DNA from: CBFFRJ01 sp963530515
Lineage (GTDB): Bacteria > Pseudomonadota > Gammaproteobacteria > Enterobacterales > Enterobacteriaceae
Reading direction: 5' to 3'
DNA length: 64,000 nt
Assembly (NCBI GenBank): GCA_963530515.1
Contig: CAUSEC010000023.1
Coordinates: 30,887 to 94,886, forward strand
Both the position numbers and the translations under genes were made by a program. This document shows, in pieces, positions 17,584 to 26,130 of this stretch. The notes beneath the pieces were generated by a model. The model saw nothing but the letters and a program-made list of their open reading frames with translations. It ran no database searches and was not told where the DNA came from. How positions within the stretch are numbered: position 1 is the stretch's first letter; every line of letters starts with the position of its first letter.

Positions 17584-17592
17584 CACCAGCAG

Positions 17593-17612
17593 TAATGTAT
17601 AAATTCACAGTA
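17593..17612 (+). promoter_or_regulatory. Divergent LexA box of uvrD
   Basis: TAATGTATAAATTCACAGTA matches the LexA consensus (TACTGT...ACAGTA) at 16 of 20 positions by eye. It sits just after the -10, at the place of the E. coli uvrD box. The left half has ATGT instead of the near-invariant CTGT, so binding may be weak. Confidence 0.6.
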
Positions 17613-17660
17613 TGCCCGGTAAGCGTCGTGCCACCGGGCAAATGACCTCCGGCGGTGCCC

Positions 17661-19823
17661 ATGGACGTTTCTTACCTGCTCGACAGCCTCAATGATGAAC
17701 AACGCAACGCCGTGGCGGCGACGCGTACCAATATGCTGGTGCTGGCCGGGGCAGGCAGTGGTAAGACACGCGTGCTGGTGCACCGCATTGCCTGGCTGCA
17801 GAGCGTGGAAAACTGCTCGCCATATTCCATTATGGCGGTGACCTTTACCAACAAAGCGGCGGCGGAAATGCGCCACCGTATTGCGCAGCTGATGGGCACC
17901 AGCCAGGGCGGCATGTGGGTCGGCACTTTCCACGGTCTGGCACACCGCCTGCTGCGCGCGCATCATATGGACGCGAATCTGCCGCAGGATTTTCAAATTC
18001 TCGACAGCGAAGATCAGCTGCGTTTGCTTAAGCGTCTGATTAAGGCCATGAACCTTGATGAGAAGCAGTGGCCGCCGCGCCAGGCCATGTGGTACATCAA
18101 CGGTCAGAAAGATGAAGGCATCCGCCCGCACCATATTCAAAGCTACGGTAACCCGGTTGAGCAGACCTGGCAGAAGGTCTATCAGGCCTACCAGGAAGCC
18201 TGCGATCGCGCAGGTCTGGTGGACTTTGCCGAACTGCTGCTGCGTGCCCACGAGCTGTGGCTGAACAAACCGCATATTCTCCAGCACTACCGTGAACGCT
18301 TCACCAACATCCTCGTGGACGAATTCCAGGACACCAACAACATCCAGTATGCGTGGATCCGCCTGCTGGCGGGTGATACCGGCAAGGTCATGATTGTGGG
18401 TGATGACGATCAGTCGATTTACGGCTGGCGTGGGGCGCAGGTGGAAAACATCCAGCGTTTCCTGAAAGATTTCCCCGGCGCAGAAACGATTCGTCTGGAG
18501 CAGAACTACCGTTCAACCAGCAATATCCTGAGTGCCGCCAACGCCCTGATTGAAAACAACAACGGCCGTCTGGGTAAAAAACTGTGGACCGACGGGATTG
18601 AAGGCGAGCCGATTTCCCTCTACTGCGCGTTCAACGAACTCGACGAAGCCCGTTTTGTGGTGAACCGGATTAAAACCTGGCAGGACAACGGCGGCGCGCT
18701 GGAGAAATGCGCCATTCTCTATCGCAGCAACGCCCAGTCGCGCGTGCTGGAAGAGGCGTTATTGCAGGCCAGCATGCCGTACCGTATCTATGGCGGCATG
18801 CGCTTCTTCGAGCGTCAGGAAATCAAAGATGCGCTCTCCTATCTGCGCCTGATCGCCAACCGTAACGACGATGCCGCCTTTGAACGTGTGGTCAACACGC
18901 CGACGCGTGGCATTGGCGACAGAACGCTGGATGTCGTGCGCCAGACCTCCCGTGACCGTCAGCTCACCCTGTGGCAGGCGACCCGCGAGCTGTTGCAGGA
19001 AAAAGCGCTGGCCGGGCGTGCGGCAAGCGCCTTGCAGCGTTTTATGGAGCTGATTGACGCGCTGGCACAGGAAACCGCCGAAATGCCGCTGCACGTGCAA
19101 ACTGACCGGGTAGTGAAAGACTCCGGTCTGCGCATGATGTACGAGCAGGAAAAAGGCGAAAAAGGCCAGACGCGTATCGAGAACTTAGAGGAACTGGTGA
19201 CGGCCACGCGCCAGTTCAGCTACAACGAAGAAGATGAAGATTTAATGCCGCTGCAGGCCTTCCTCTCCCACGCCGCGCTGGAAGCGGGCGAAGGTCAGGC
19301 GGATACCTGGCAGGATGCGGTGCAGCTGATGACGCTGCACTCCGCGAAAGGGCTGGAGTTCCCGCAGGTGTTTATTGTCGGCATGGAAGAGGGGATGTTC
19401 CCGAGCCAGATGTCGCTGGATGAGGGCGGGCGTCTGGAAGAAGAGCGACGTCTGGCTTACGTTGGTGTGACCCGTGCGATGCAGAAGCTGACGCTCACCT
19501 ATGCTGAAACCCGCCGCCTGTACGGCAAAGAGGTTTACCACCGTCCGTCACGCTTTATCGGCGAGCTGCCGGAAGCCTGCGTGGAAGAAGTGCGTTTACG
19601 CGCCACGGTCAGCCGCCCGGTCAGCCATAAACAGCTGGGCACGCCAATGGCGGAAAACGACACGGGCTACAAACTGGGCCAGCGCGTACGTCATGCGAAG
19701 TTCGGTGAGGGCACCATTGTGAACCTGGAAGGCAGCGGTGAACACAGCCGGTTGCAGGTGGCGTTTCAGGGGCAGGGTATCAAATGGCTGGTGGCCGCTT
19801 ATGCGCGCCTTGAAACAGTGTAA
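17661..19823 (+). CDS. uvrD: DNA helicase II UvrD
   Basis: UvrD (720 aa) is a 3'-5' superfamily 1A helicase used in nucleotide excision repair and mismatch repair. Walker A is LAGAGSGKT (about residues 28-36), motif Ia VTFTNKAAAEMR, motif II VDEFQDTNN, motif III GDDDQSIYGWRGA, motif IV EQNYRS, motif VI VGVTRAMQKL. The C-terminal Tudor-like tail (GQRVRHAKFGEGTIV...) is present. The ATG at 17661 gives the E. coli N-terminus; a GTG six bases earlier is less likely. Confidence 0.98.
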   Translation: MDVSYLLDSLNDEQRNAVAATRTNMLVLAGAGSGKTRVLVHRIAWLQSVENCSPYSIMAVTFTNKAAAEMRHRIAQLMGTSQGGMWVGTFHGLAHRLLRAHHMDANLPQDFQILDSEDQLRLLKRLIKAMNLDEKQWPPRQAMWYINGQKDEGIRPHHIQSYGNPVEQTWQKVYQAYQEACDRAGLVDFAELLLRAHELWLNKPHILQHYRERFTNILVDEFQDTNNIQYAWIRLLAGDTGKVMIVGDDDQSIYGWRGAQVENIQRFLKDFPGAETIRLEQNYRSTSNILSAANALIENNNGRLGKKLWTDGIEGEPISLYCAFNELDEARFVVNRIKTWQDNGGALEKCAILYRSNAQSRVLEEALLQASMPYRIYGGMRFFERQEIKDALSYLRLIANRNDDAAFERVVNTPTRGIGDRTLDVVRQTSRDRQLTLWQATRELLQEKALAGRAASALQRFMELIDALAQETAEMPLHVQTDRVVKDSGLRMMYEQEKGEKGQTRIENLEELVTATRQFSYNEEDEDLMPLQAFLSHAALEAGEGQADTWQDAVQLMTLHSAKGLEFPQVFIVGMEEGMFPSQMSLDEGGRLEEERRLAYVGVTRAMQKLTLTYAETRRLYGKEVYHRPSRFIGELPEACVEEVRLRATVSRPVSHKQLGTPMAENDTGYKLGQRVRHAKFGEGTIVNLEGSGEHSRLQVAFQGQGIKWLVAAYARLETV

Positions 19824-19868
19824 CTTTCAGAAAAATATCATCTTTTTGCAATAATCTGCTAGCCTTAT

Positions 19869-19899
19869 ACGCTAAGGGGGAAATATTACCCCTTAGCGT
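19869..19899 (+). promoter_or_regulatory. Hairpin between uvrD and corA
   Basis: A perfect 11-bp inverted repeat, ACGCTAAGGGG (19869-19879) and CCCCTTAGCGT (19889-19899), follows uvrD by 45 bp. No T run follows, so it is not a clean intrinsic terminator. It may stabilise the uvrD 3' end or belong to the corA control region. Confidence 0.5.
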
Positions 19900-19971
19900 T
19901 CCGTTGCGAGTTGACGCCTTATTTTTGCTGGCGTAACATGCGCGCACGATCACGCTAAGAGGACATTCGCC

Positions 19972-20028
19972 TTGGACACACCCAGTACATACTGGCTCAA
20001 TTCCCTGTCATCCAGGAACAACTCCTAA
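19972..20028 (+). CDS. Putative 18-codon leader peptide of corA
   Basis: A TTG-initiated ORF encodes LDTPSTYWLNSLSSRNNS (Met at position 1 when initiated), preceded by AAGAGGA about nine bases upstream. It lies in the 358-bp uvrD-corA gap, about 150 bp before corA. Salmonella corA is known to have a translated leader ORF (corL) that controls Rho-dependent termination, and this ORF has the same position. Its stop codon is embedded in the base of a strong hairpin (20025-20056). Expression is inferred, not shown. Confidence 0.55.
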   Translation: MDTPSTYWLNSLSSRNNS

Positions 20029-20056
20029 GGCTATCTCCTCTTGCTGATGGCCTTAG
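20025..20056 (+). promoter_or_regulatory. Leader hairpin overlapping the corA leader-ORF stop
   Basis: CTAAGGCTATC (20025-20035) pairs with GATGGCCTTAG (20046-20056), an 11-bp stem with one G-T pair and a 10-base loop. The leader ORF stop (TAA, 20026-20028) is in the 5' arm, so a ribosome finishing the ORF would open it. Confidence 0.6.
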
Positions 20057-20181
20057 TGGTTGTCAGCGATCTGTTTTATTCCCGTCGCGCTGAGTCAGGC
20101 TGTTTAATGGTCTGAAACGCCTCATGTTTCTTGTGTGCCCAACCGAACTGTCCAGACATTTTTGTATTGGGAGTCCCGGTC

Positions 20182-21132
20182 ATGCTGAGCGCATTTCAAC
20201 TCGAAGATAATCGTTTAACCCGCCTCGAAGCTGATGAAATCAAGCACCTTGCCAGCTCTGTATGGGTTGATTTGGTCGAGCCGGACGATGACGAACGACA
20301 ACGTGTGCAAACGGAACTTGGCCAGAATCTGGCAACACGCCCTGAACTGGAAGACATCGAAGCATCCGCCCGTTTCTTTGAAGACGAAGACGGTTTGCAC
20401 ATTCACTCCTTTTTCTTCTTTGAAGATGCTGAGGATCACGCCGGTAACTCCACCGTGGCGTTTACCATCCGTGAAGGTCGCTTGTTTACCCTGCGTGAGC
20501 GTGAGCTACCTGCGTTTCGCCTCTACCGTATGCGCGCCCGTAGCCAGGCCATGGTCGATGGTAATGCCTACGAATTGCTGCTGGATCTCTTTGAAACCAA
20601 AATCGAACAGCTGGCGGATGAAATAGAAAACATCTACAGCGATCTGGAAAAGCTGAGCCGCGTGATCATGGAAGGCCAGCAAGGTGATGAGTATGACGAA
20701 GCGCTCTCTACGCTGGCAGAACAGGAAGATATCGGCTGGAAGGTGCGTTTGTGTCTGATGGATACCCAACGCGCGCTGAACTTCCTGGTACGTAAAGCCC
20801 GTTTACCGGCGGGGCAGCTGGAGCAGGCGCGTGAAATCCTGCGCGATATCGAATCCCTGCTGCCGCACAACGAATCCCTGTTCCAGAAAGTAAACTTCCT
20901 GATGCAGGCGGCGATGGGCTTTATCAACATCGAACAGAACCGGATCATCAAGATCTTCTCGGTGGTTTCCGTGGTGTTCCTGCCGCCGACGCTGGTGGCT
21001 TCAAGCTACGGGATGAACTTTGAGTTTATGCCGGAACTGCACCTGACTTTTGGTTACCCCGGGGCGATTATTCTGATGATACTTGCCGGTCTCGCACCGT
21101 ACCTCTACTTCAAACGCCGCAACTGGCTCTAA
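20182..21132 (+). CDS. corA: Magnesium/cobalt/nickel channel CorA
   Basis: CorA (316 aa) forms the pentameric constitutive Mg2+ channel of the inner membrane. A long acidic cytoplasmic domain is followed by two C-terminal membrane helices. The signature YGMNF sits between them (SSYGMNFEFMPE), and the protein ends in the basic FKRRNWL. The start at 20182 (MLSAFQLEDNRL) matches the family; the longer upstream frame covers leader RNA. Confidence 0.97.
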   Translation: MLSAFQLEDNRLTRLEADEIKHLASSVWVDLVEPDDDERQRVQTELGQNLATRPELEDIEASARFFEDEDGLHIHSFFFFEDAEDHAGNSTVAFTIREGRLFTLRERELPAFRLYRMRARSQAMVDGNAYELLLDLFETKIEQLADEIENIYSDLEKLSRVIMEGQQGDEYDEALSTLAEQEDIGWKVRLCLMDTQRALNFLVRKARLPAGQLEQAREILRDIESLLPHNESLFQKVNFLMQAAMGFINIEQNRIIKIFSVVSVVFLPPTLVASSYGMNFEFMPELHLTFGYPGAIILMILAGLAPYLYFKRRNWL

Positions 21133-21141
21133 CGCCGTTTA

Positions 21142-21175
21142 ACCCCCGGTATGCAACACCTCACCGGGGGTGTTT
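21142..21175 (+). terminator. Terminator after corA
   Basis: ACCCCCGGT (21142-21150) pairs with ACCGGGGGT (21163-21171), followed only by GTTT, so it is a strong hairpin with a short U tract. It separates corA from the convergent dehydratase gene. Confidence 0.6.
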
Positions 21176-21184
21176 CCCCCAGAT

Positions 21185-22384
21185 TTACAACGCTGAGGTT
21201 CGGGTCATCGTATCCGGGCGGCTGCGTAATTTATCGCTCAGGGACGTTCCTAAACCATCGCCGGTTGGTGGCAGCAAATAACCGTTTTCAACGACCGGCA
21301 ATGTGTCGACCAGGTTACCGTAGAAATCCGCCAGATAGGCGCGCACCACTTCCTGGAAAATCGCGTTATTACATGACAGCCCAAGGTGCAGAGAGGCCAT
21401 CAACACCACCGGGCCGGTGCAGTCGTGCGGGGCAATAGGCTTCTGGTAAGCCTCGGCCAGCGCGGCGATTTTTTTGGCTTCGGTAATACCGCCACACCAG
21501 GACAGGTCGAGCATCACATAATCCAGCGCGTCAGCGGCTAAGCAGTCGCGGAAGTTGCTCATGGTGGCCAGGGTTTCGCTGCCGCAGACCGGAATACCAG
21601 ACAGACGGCGGTAATCCGCCAGCCCTTGCGGTGAATCCATCTTGATGGGATCTTCTGCCCAGAAAATGTCGTACTGGCGCAGCTCACGGGAGATAGCCAG
21701 CGCGGCGGTGGTGTTCCATAGCGAGTGGAATTCACACATGACATCGATTTTGTCGCCCACCGCTTCGCGGATCTTTTTAAATGGCGCGATGGCTTTCTTG
21801 ATGTCGCTGCTGCTGATGTACTGACCGTTGCTGGCCGCGGCAAAGCTGTCCACTGGCCAGATTTTCATCGCGCTAAAGCCTTCTTCAATCAGACTTTGTG
21901 CCAGCTCATCCGGGCACTCCAGGAAGGCCACCTGATCGTCGTAACGACCCTGCGGACGTTGTTCGCCCTGCGATAGCGTGCGGCGCTGTTCACCCTGGCT
22001 GTTGAAATTCACCCCGGCGCAGGTGTTGTAGGCGCGCATTTTGTCGTGACACAACCCGCCCAGTAGCTGCCAGACCGGCTTTTTCAGCGCTTTGCCCATC
22101 AAGTCCCACAACGCAATATCGATAGCTGAACAGGCGCGAGTCTCAACGCCAGAGCCGTTAAAGCCGAGGTAGCCACGCAGCAGCGTGCGGTTATGACGCT
22201 CCACGTTCAGCGCCTCCTGGCCCAGCAGCATCGGGGCAATAATCGAGTGGATGTACGCCTCTACCGCCTCCGCCCCACGGAAGGTTTCGCCCAGGCCCAC
22301 CAGCCCTTCGTCGGTGTGAATTTCCACCCACAACAGGTTGGCATGCGCACGCACGCGGGTGGTTTCTATTTTCGTGATCTTCAT
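21185..22384 (-). CDS. Enolase-superfamily acid-sugar dehydratase-like protein (MR subgroup)
   Basis: The 399-aa protein has the N-terminal capping domain and C-terminal barrel of the mandelate racemase/muconate lactonising group. Likely Mg2+ ligands are Glu218 (CEFH), Glu244 (WAEDP) and Glu270 (GSETLAT). His220 and His320 (APHDCTGP) could be the acid/base pair, as in D-galactonate dehydratase. The usual KxK motif is reduced to KIW (Lys174). An odd internal duplication (SQGEQR twice, about residues 129-143) lies in a loop. It follows a LacI-type regulator gene on the same strand, in the slot of E. coli yigF-yigG, so it is probably an inducible sugar-acid enzyme. The substrate is unknown. Confidence 0.8.
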   Translation of the reverse strand: MKITKIETTRVRAHANLLWVEIHTDEGLVGLGETFRGAEAVEAYIHSIIAPMLLGQEALNVERHNRTLLRGYLGFNGSGVETRACSAIDIALWDLMGKALKKPVWQLLGGLCHDKMRAYNTCAGVNFNSQGEQRRTLSQGEQRPQGRYDDQVAFLECPDELAQSLIEEGFSAMKIWPVDSFAAASNGQYISSSDIKKAIAPFKKIREAVGDKIDVMCEFHSLWNTTAALAISRELRQYDIFWAEDPIKMDSPQGLADYRRLSGIPVCGSETLATMSNFRDCLAADALDYVMLDLSWCGGITEAKKIAALAEAYQKPIAPHDCTGPVVLMASLHLGLSCNNAIFQEVVRAYLADFYGNLVDTLPVVENGYLLPPTGDGLGTSLSDKLRSRPDTMTRTSAL

Positions 22385-22439
22385 AAGTGCCTGTCTCCTG
22401 GTGTGATTTTTTATTCTTTAATAATCATTTAGTTATAAA

Positions 22440-22455
22440 ATGGTAGCGCATTCAT
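22440..22455. promoter_or_regulatory. Candidate LacI-type operator before the dehydratase gene
   Basis: ATGGTAGC followed by GCATTCAT is a 16-bp imperfect palindrome centred on CG, the form of LacI/GntR-family operators. The left half is strong; the right half matches at five of eight. On the minus strand it lies just before the possible -10 TATAAC. Assignment to the adjacent regulator is inferred from proximity. Confidence 0.5.
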
Positions 22456-22550
22456 TTTATATAAGGCTGAACCGATGATGGCGCACAGACAAGCGCAGGA
22501 TCGCCAAAATGCGATCCCACTTACAAAAACAGGCTAAAGGATTTGAAGGA

Positions 22551-23576
22551 TTAAGGTGTTTGCGTGCGGGTCGAAAGACGGTCGACGAGGGTAAAGCCGA
22601 TATCGTCATTGACGGTATCGTAGTCGCCATTTTTCAGGCGGCGCAGCAGGGCGGTTGCGGCCCGTTGTCCGATATGCTTGCCGTCAATGCGCACCGTGGA
22701 AAGCGGAGGGAAGGTGTGGGCGGCGAAGTTCATATCTCCGAAACCAAATACCGAAACCTGCTCTGGCACGTTCAGGTGGCGGCTTGCCGCTTCGGTAAGC
22801 ACGCCGTGCGCTATGGTGTCGGAGGTGCAGACCACTACGCGCGGTGTGCTGTCGGCATCCAGAATGTGCGTCAGCCCCTCGCGTCCCTGTTCGAGAGCAG
22901 GCAGCCCACTAAAGCTCTGGTGAATGATGTCGGTGATGCCGTGAGCCTGTAGCGTTTCCAGAAACACACGCGCACGCAATTTACCGCGCGGATCGTCAAC
23001 GGAGAGCAGGGCAAAATGGCGATAGCCCTGGCCCACCAGATGGTTGGCAACGCTGCGTCCCACTTCTTCGTGAGAGAACCCCACCAGCATGTCGATGGGG
23101 GAATCGCTGATATCCCAGGTCTCCACCACCGGAACGCCGGTGGCGCGCAGGCGCTTACGGCTGGGCTCGGTGTGCACCGTCCCGGTCAGGATAATGCCAT
23201 CCGGGCGGCGGCTGAGAATAACGTCCAGCAGTTCCTGCTCCTGCTGCGCTTCATACCCGGAGATACCGAGCAGCACCTGGTAGCCGTTGGCCGCCAGTTG
23301 CTCGGCAATCGCCTGAAAGGTGTCTGAAAAGATGGGGTTGGTGAGCATGGGCACCAGCACGGCCACCAGACGGCTGCGATTGGACGCCAGCGCGCCGGCG
23401 TTCTGGTTGGGCACAAAACCCGTCTCTTCAATGACTTTCAGCACCCGGTTACGCGTGGACTCTTTGACCTGCTCCGGCTGATTCAGCACGCGAGACACCG
23501 TGATCGGGGCAACATTGGCCATTTTCGCGACATCTGCGATGCGAAGTCCTGGAACGGCCTGCTTACGGGTTGGCAT
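22551..23576 (-). CDS. LacI-family transcriptional regulator (GntR-like)
   Basis: The 341-aa regulator has an N-terminal helix-turn-helix (RIADVAKMANVAPITVSRVLNQPEQV, about residues 12-37) and hinge, then a periplasmic-binding-protein-like effector domain (SRLVAVLVPMLTNPIFSDTFQAI...). It resembles the gluconate repressor group, including the C-terminal DIGFTL. The gene is just upstream of the dehydratase gene on the same strand, with a candidate operator between, so it probably controls that gene and responds to a sugar acid or its metabolite. Confidence 0.85.
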   Translation of the reverse strand: MPTRKQAVPGLRIADVAKMANVAPITVSRVLNQPEQVKESTRNRVLKVIEETGFVPNQNAGALASNRSRLVAVLVPMLTNPIFSDTFQAIAEQLAANGYQVLLGISGYEAQQEQELLDVILSRRPDGIILTGTVHTEPSRKRLRATGVPVVETWDISDSPIDMLVGFSHEEVGRSVANHLVGQGYRHFALLSVDDPRGKLRARVFLETLQAHGITDIIHQSFSGLPALEQGREGLTHILDADSTPRVVVCTSDTIAHGVLTEAASRHLNVPEQVSVFGFGDMNFAAHTFPPLSTVRIDGKHIGQRAATALLRRLKNGDYDTVNDDIGFTLVDRLSTRTQTP

Positions 23577-23620
23577 ACAACGTCCACCAGTGAGAAACGG
23601 TTGAATGAGTAGGGTCTATC

Positions 23621-24508
23621 TTATCGACCGCGGCGTTGGGTATACAGCGCATCGACAACGAAAACCGCCAGCGCGACCCAAATAAACGCAAAGGTCACCA
23701 TTTTGTCAGCACCCGGATGTTCGTCATAGAAGACCACTGCCAGCAGGAACATCAGCGTCGGGCCGATGTACTGGAAGAAGCCAAGCGTGGACAGACGCAG
23801 GCGGGTTGCTGCTCCCGTAAAGCAGAGTAACGGGATGGTGGTCACTACCCCTGCGGCCATCAACAACAGATTGAGCGACCAGCTATTTTGCGACATATGA
23901 CTGGTGGCGCTATCGGCAATGCCAAACAGCCAGACAGCGGCAATGGGAAGTAACCAGAGTGTTTCAATCAACATACCGGTTTGTGCATCAACGGCGATTT
24001 TCTTACGGATGAGACCATAAAAGGCAAAGCTGAAGGCCAGCCCTAACGAGATGATGGGCAGAGAGCCGAAGGCCCACAACTGCACAAGCACGCCGGTTGC
24101 CGCCAGAATCACCGCCGCCCATTGCATGCGGCGAAAACGCTCTTTGAGGAACAGCATTCCCAGCAAAATATTCACCAGCGGGTTGATGAAGTAGCCGAGA
24201 CTCGCTTCCAGCAGGTGATGGTTATTCACTGACCAGATAAACAGCAGCCAGTTACCGCCGATCAGCACCGCAGAGAGGGCCAGCAAAAAGAGTTTTTTTG
24301 GCAGCTTTAAGAGCTTTTTAACCTGCGACCACTGACGGCTGACACTTATCAGCGCGATCATGAAGAAAAAGGACCAGATGATGCGATGTGTCAGGATCTC
24401 ATCGGCAGGAACGTACCCGATCACTTTGAAATAGGCTGGCGCGACGCCCCAAATAAAATATGCCGCGAGGGCAAGCAGTACCCCTTGTCGCGTCTGTTTT
24501 GCATCCAT
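23621..24508 (-). CDS. rarD: RarD, EamA-type permease
   Basis: The 295-aa inner-membrane protein has about ten hydrophobic helices in two EamA repeats. It begins MDAKQTRQGVLLALAAYFIWGVAPAYFK, the classical RarD start. The name comes from chloramphenicol sensitivity; the substrate is unknown. The protein length matches E. coli (296 aa). Confidence 0.93.
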   Translation of the reverse strand: MDAKQTRQGVLLALAAYFIWGVAPAYFKVIGYVPADEILTHRIIWSFFFMIALISVSRQWSQVKKLLKLPKKLFLLALSAVLIGGNWLLFIWSVNNHHLLEASLGYFINPLVNILLGMLFLKERFRRMQWAAVILAATGVLVQLWAFGSLPIISLGLAFSFAFYGLIRKKIAVDAQTGMLIETLWLLPIAAVWLFGIADSATSHMSQNSWSLNLLLMAAGVVTTIPLLCFTGAATRLRLSTLGFFQYIGPTLMFLLAVVFYDEHPGADKMVTFAFIWVALAVFVVDALYTQRRGR

Positions 24509-24559
24509 GTCAGTGAACCCGTTGCTGAAAAGTGACGCTACTTTACCTGATTTTGTGAC

Positions 24560-25027
24560 TCAACCCACCATATAGGTCGCTGTCGCGCTGGCGATATACA
24601 CCTGCTCCTCGTTATGCAACTCCACGCGGGCGACGGCCACTTTGTTGCCCGCTCGCAGCAAACTGCTGCTGGCGGTGAAGCGGTTGCCGCGACCAGGGCG
24701 TAAATAGTCCACGCGTAAATCGATGGTGCCCATGCGCGATAAGCGGGTACGCAGTTCATCTTCGGTGAGGGTGTCGTGACGGGTGAGCGTGCTGCCCACG
24801 CAAACCAGCCCGGCGGCGACGTCGAGGGCCGACGCGATAACACCGCCATGGAGAATACTCTGCGCCCAGTTTCCCACCATCATCGGCTGGTTATTAAAAC
24901 TGAGTTCGGCGAACTCTTTTTCGTAGCGAATCAGCTCCAGCCCGAGTGCGCGGTTAAACGGCATGTGATAAACAAAAATCTCGCCCACCAGTTTGAGTGC
25001 GGCATCGGCTGTGAGAATGGCTGACAT
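24560..25027 (-). CDS. yigI: YigI, hotdog-fold thioesterase-like protein
   Basis: The protein is 155 aa from the ATG at 25027 (MSAILTADAALKLVGE), the E. coli length; an ATG five codons earlier has no better ribosome-binding site. It belongs to the PaaI/YigI hotdog thioesterase family: NQPMMVGNWAQSILHGGVIASALDVAAG is the active-site region with the conserved HGG. In E. coli YigI acts as a medium/long-chain acyl-CoA thioesterase. It is divergent from pldA. Confidence 0.9.
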   Translation of the reverse strand: MSAILTADAALKLVGEIFVYHMPFNRALGLELIRYEKEFAELSFNNQPMMVGNWAQSILHGGVIASALDVAAGLVCVGSTLTRHDTLTEDELRTRLSRMGTIDLRVDYLRPGRGNRFTASSSLLRAGNKVAVARVELHNEEQVYIASATATYMVG

Positions 25028-25187
25028 AAAGGCTTTATCCATAAAGTTAATGAAATGTTGATTTTATGCCTCTAAATTGTTGATTGCCAGTTTCGGACAG
25101 GATACCTGCGCAGTACTTTAATAAATCTGTAGAATGGGCGACGTTAAAATATTCAGTTCAACAACATTGTTCAGGGGAAGAGAGCCG

Positions 25188-26063
25188 ATGCGGACGTTTC
25201 TGGGTTGGTTTGTGGCAGTGTGTCTGCTGCCTTTTGCAGCATTTGCGCAGGAAGCGACAGTAAAAGAAGTTCACGATGCGCCCGCGGTGCGCGGCAGTAT
25301 TATCGCCAATTTACTGCAGGAGCATGATAATCCGTTCACGCTCTATCCGTATGAGTCGAACTACCTGCTTTATACCTATACGAGCGACATGAACAAAGAA
25401 GCGATTCGCTCTTATAGCTGGTCTGACGAAGCCCGTAAGGATGAAGTGAAATTCCAGCTCAGCCTGGCGTTCCCTTTATGGCGCGGTATTGTCGGGCCAA
25501 ATTCCGTTCTTGGCGCGTCTTACACGCAAAAATCCTGGTGGCAGCTATCTAACACCAAGGAACCTGCTTCTTCGCCGTTCCGTGAAACCAACTACGAACC
25601 GCAGCTGTTCCTGGGTTTTGCGACCGACTACAGCTTTGCAGGCTGGACGCTGCGTGACATGGAGTTTGGTTTCAACCACGATTCCAACGGTCGCTCTGAT
25701 CCCACTTCGCGCAGCTGGAACCGCCTCTATACCCGCCTGATGGCCCAAAACGGTAACTGGCTGGTGGAACTGAAACCCTGGTACGTAGTGGGAGATACCA
25801 ACGATAACCCGGATATCACCAAGTACATGGGCCATTACCAGATGCGCGTTGGCTATCAGTTGGGTGATGCTATCTTCAGCGTGAAAGGCCAGTACAACTG
25901 GAACACTGGCTACGGTGGCGCGGAGATGGGCGTGAGTTATCCGATTACCAAACATGTTCGCTTCTACACCCAGGTGTACAGCGGTTATGGCGAGTCGTTG
26001 ATTGACTACAATTACAATCAGACGCGTGTGGGTGTTGGCGTAATGCTCAACGATCTGTTTTAA
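25188..26063 (+). CDS. pldA: Outer-membrane phospholipase A (OMPLA)
   Basis: The 291-aa precursor has a signal peptide of about 20 residues cut after AAFA. The mature part is a 12-strand beta-barrel ending in Phe. The active site is FNHDSNGRS, with the His-Ser pair plus an upstream Asn, and Ca2+-dependent dimerisation activates the enzyme. It degrades phospholipids misplaced in the outer leaflet. The start at 25188 gives the signal peptide; the open frame upstream does not. Confidence 0.97.
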   Translation: MRTFLGWFVAVCLLPFAAFAQEATVKEVHDAPAVRGSIIANLLQEHDNPFTLYPYESNYLLYTYTSDMNKEAIRSYSWSDEARKDEVKFQLSLAFPLWRGIVGPNSVLGASYTQKSWWQLSNTKEPASSPFRETNYEPQLFLGFATDYSFAGWTLRDMEFGFNHDSNGRSDPTSRSWNRLYTRLMAQNGNWLVELKPWYVVGDTNDNPDITKYMGHYQMRVGYQLGDAIFSVKGQYNWNTGYGGAEMGVSYPITKHVRFYTQVYSGYGESLIDYNYNQTRVGVGVMLNDLF

Positions 26064-26081
26064 GCATTGCAGTTTCATGAG

Positions 26082-26110
26082 CAGGCGCTGAAAATAGCGC
26101 CTGTTTTTTT
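26082..26110 (+). terminator. Intrinsic terminator of pldA
   Basis: Stem CAGGCGCT/AGCGCCTG with a six-base loop is followed by seven T (26104-26110), 18 bp after the pldA stop. Confidence 0.92.
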
Positions 26111-26130
26111 GCGGGTGAATGGGGTTACGT

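Noticed and set aside
17574..17589. CTG-N10-CAG over the uvrD -10 as the main LexA box
   Set aside because: Its middle is the TATAAT promoter element and its flanks do not fit the consensus; the site at 17593-17612 has the expected position and a better overall match.
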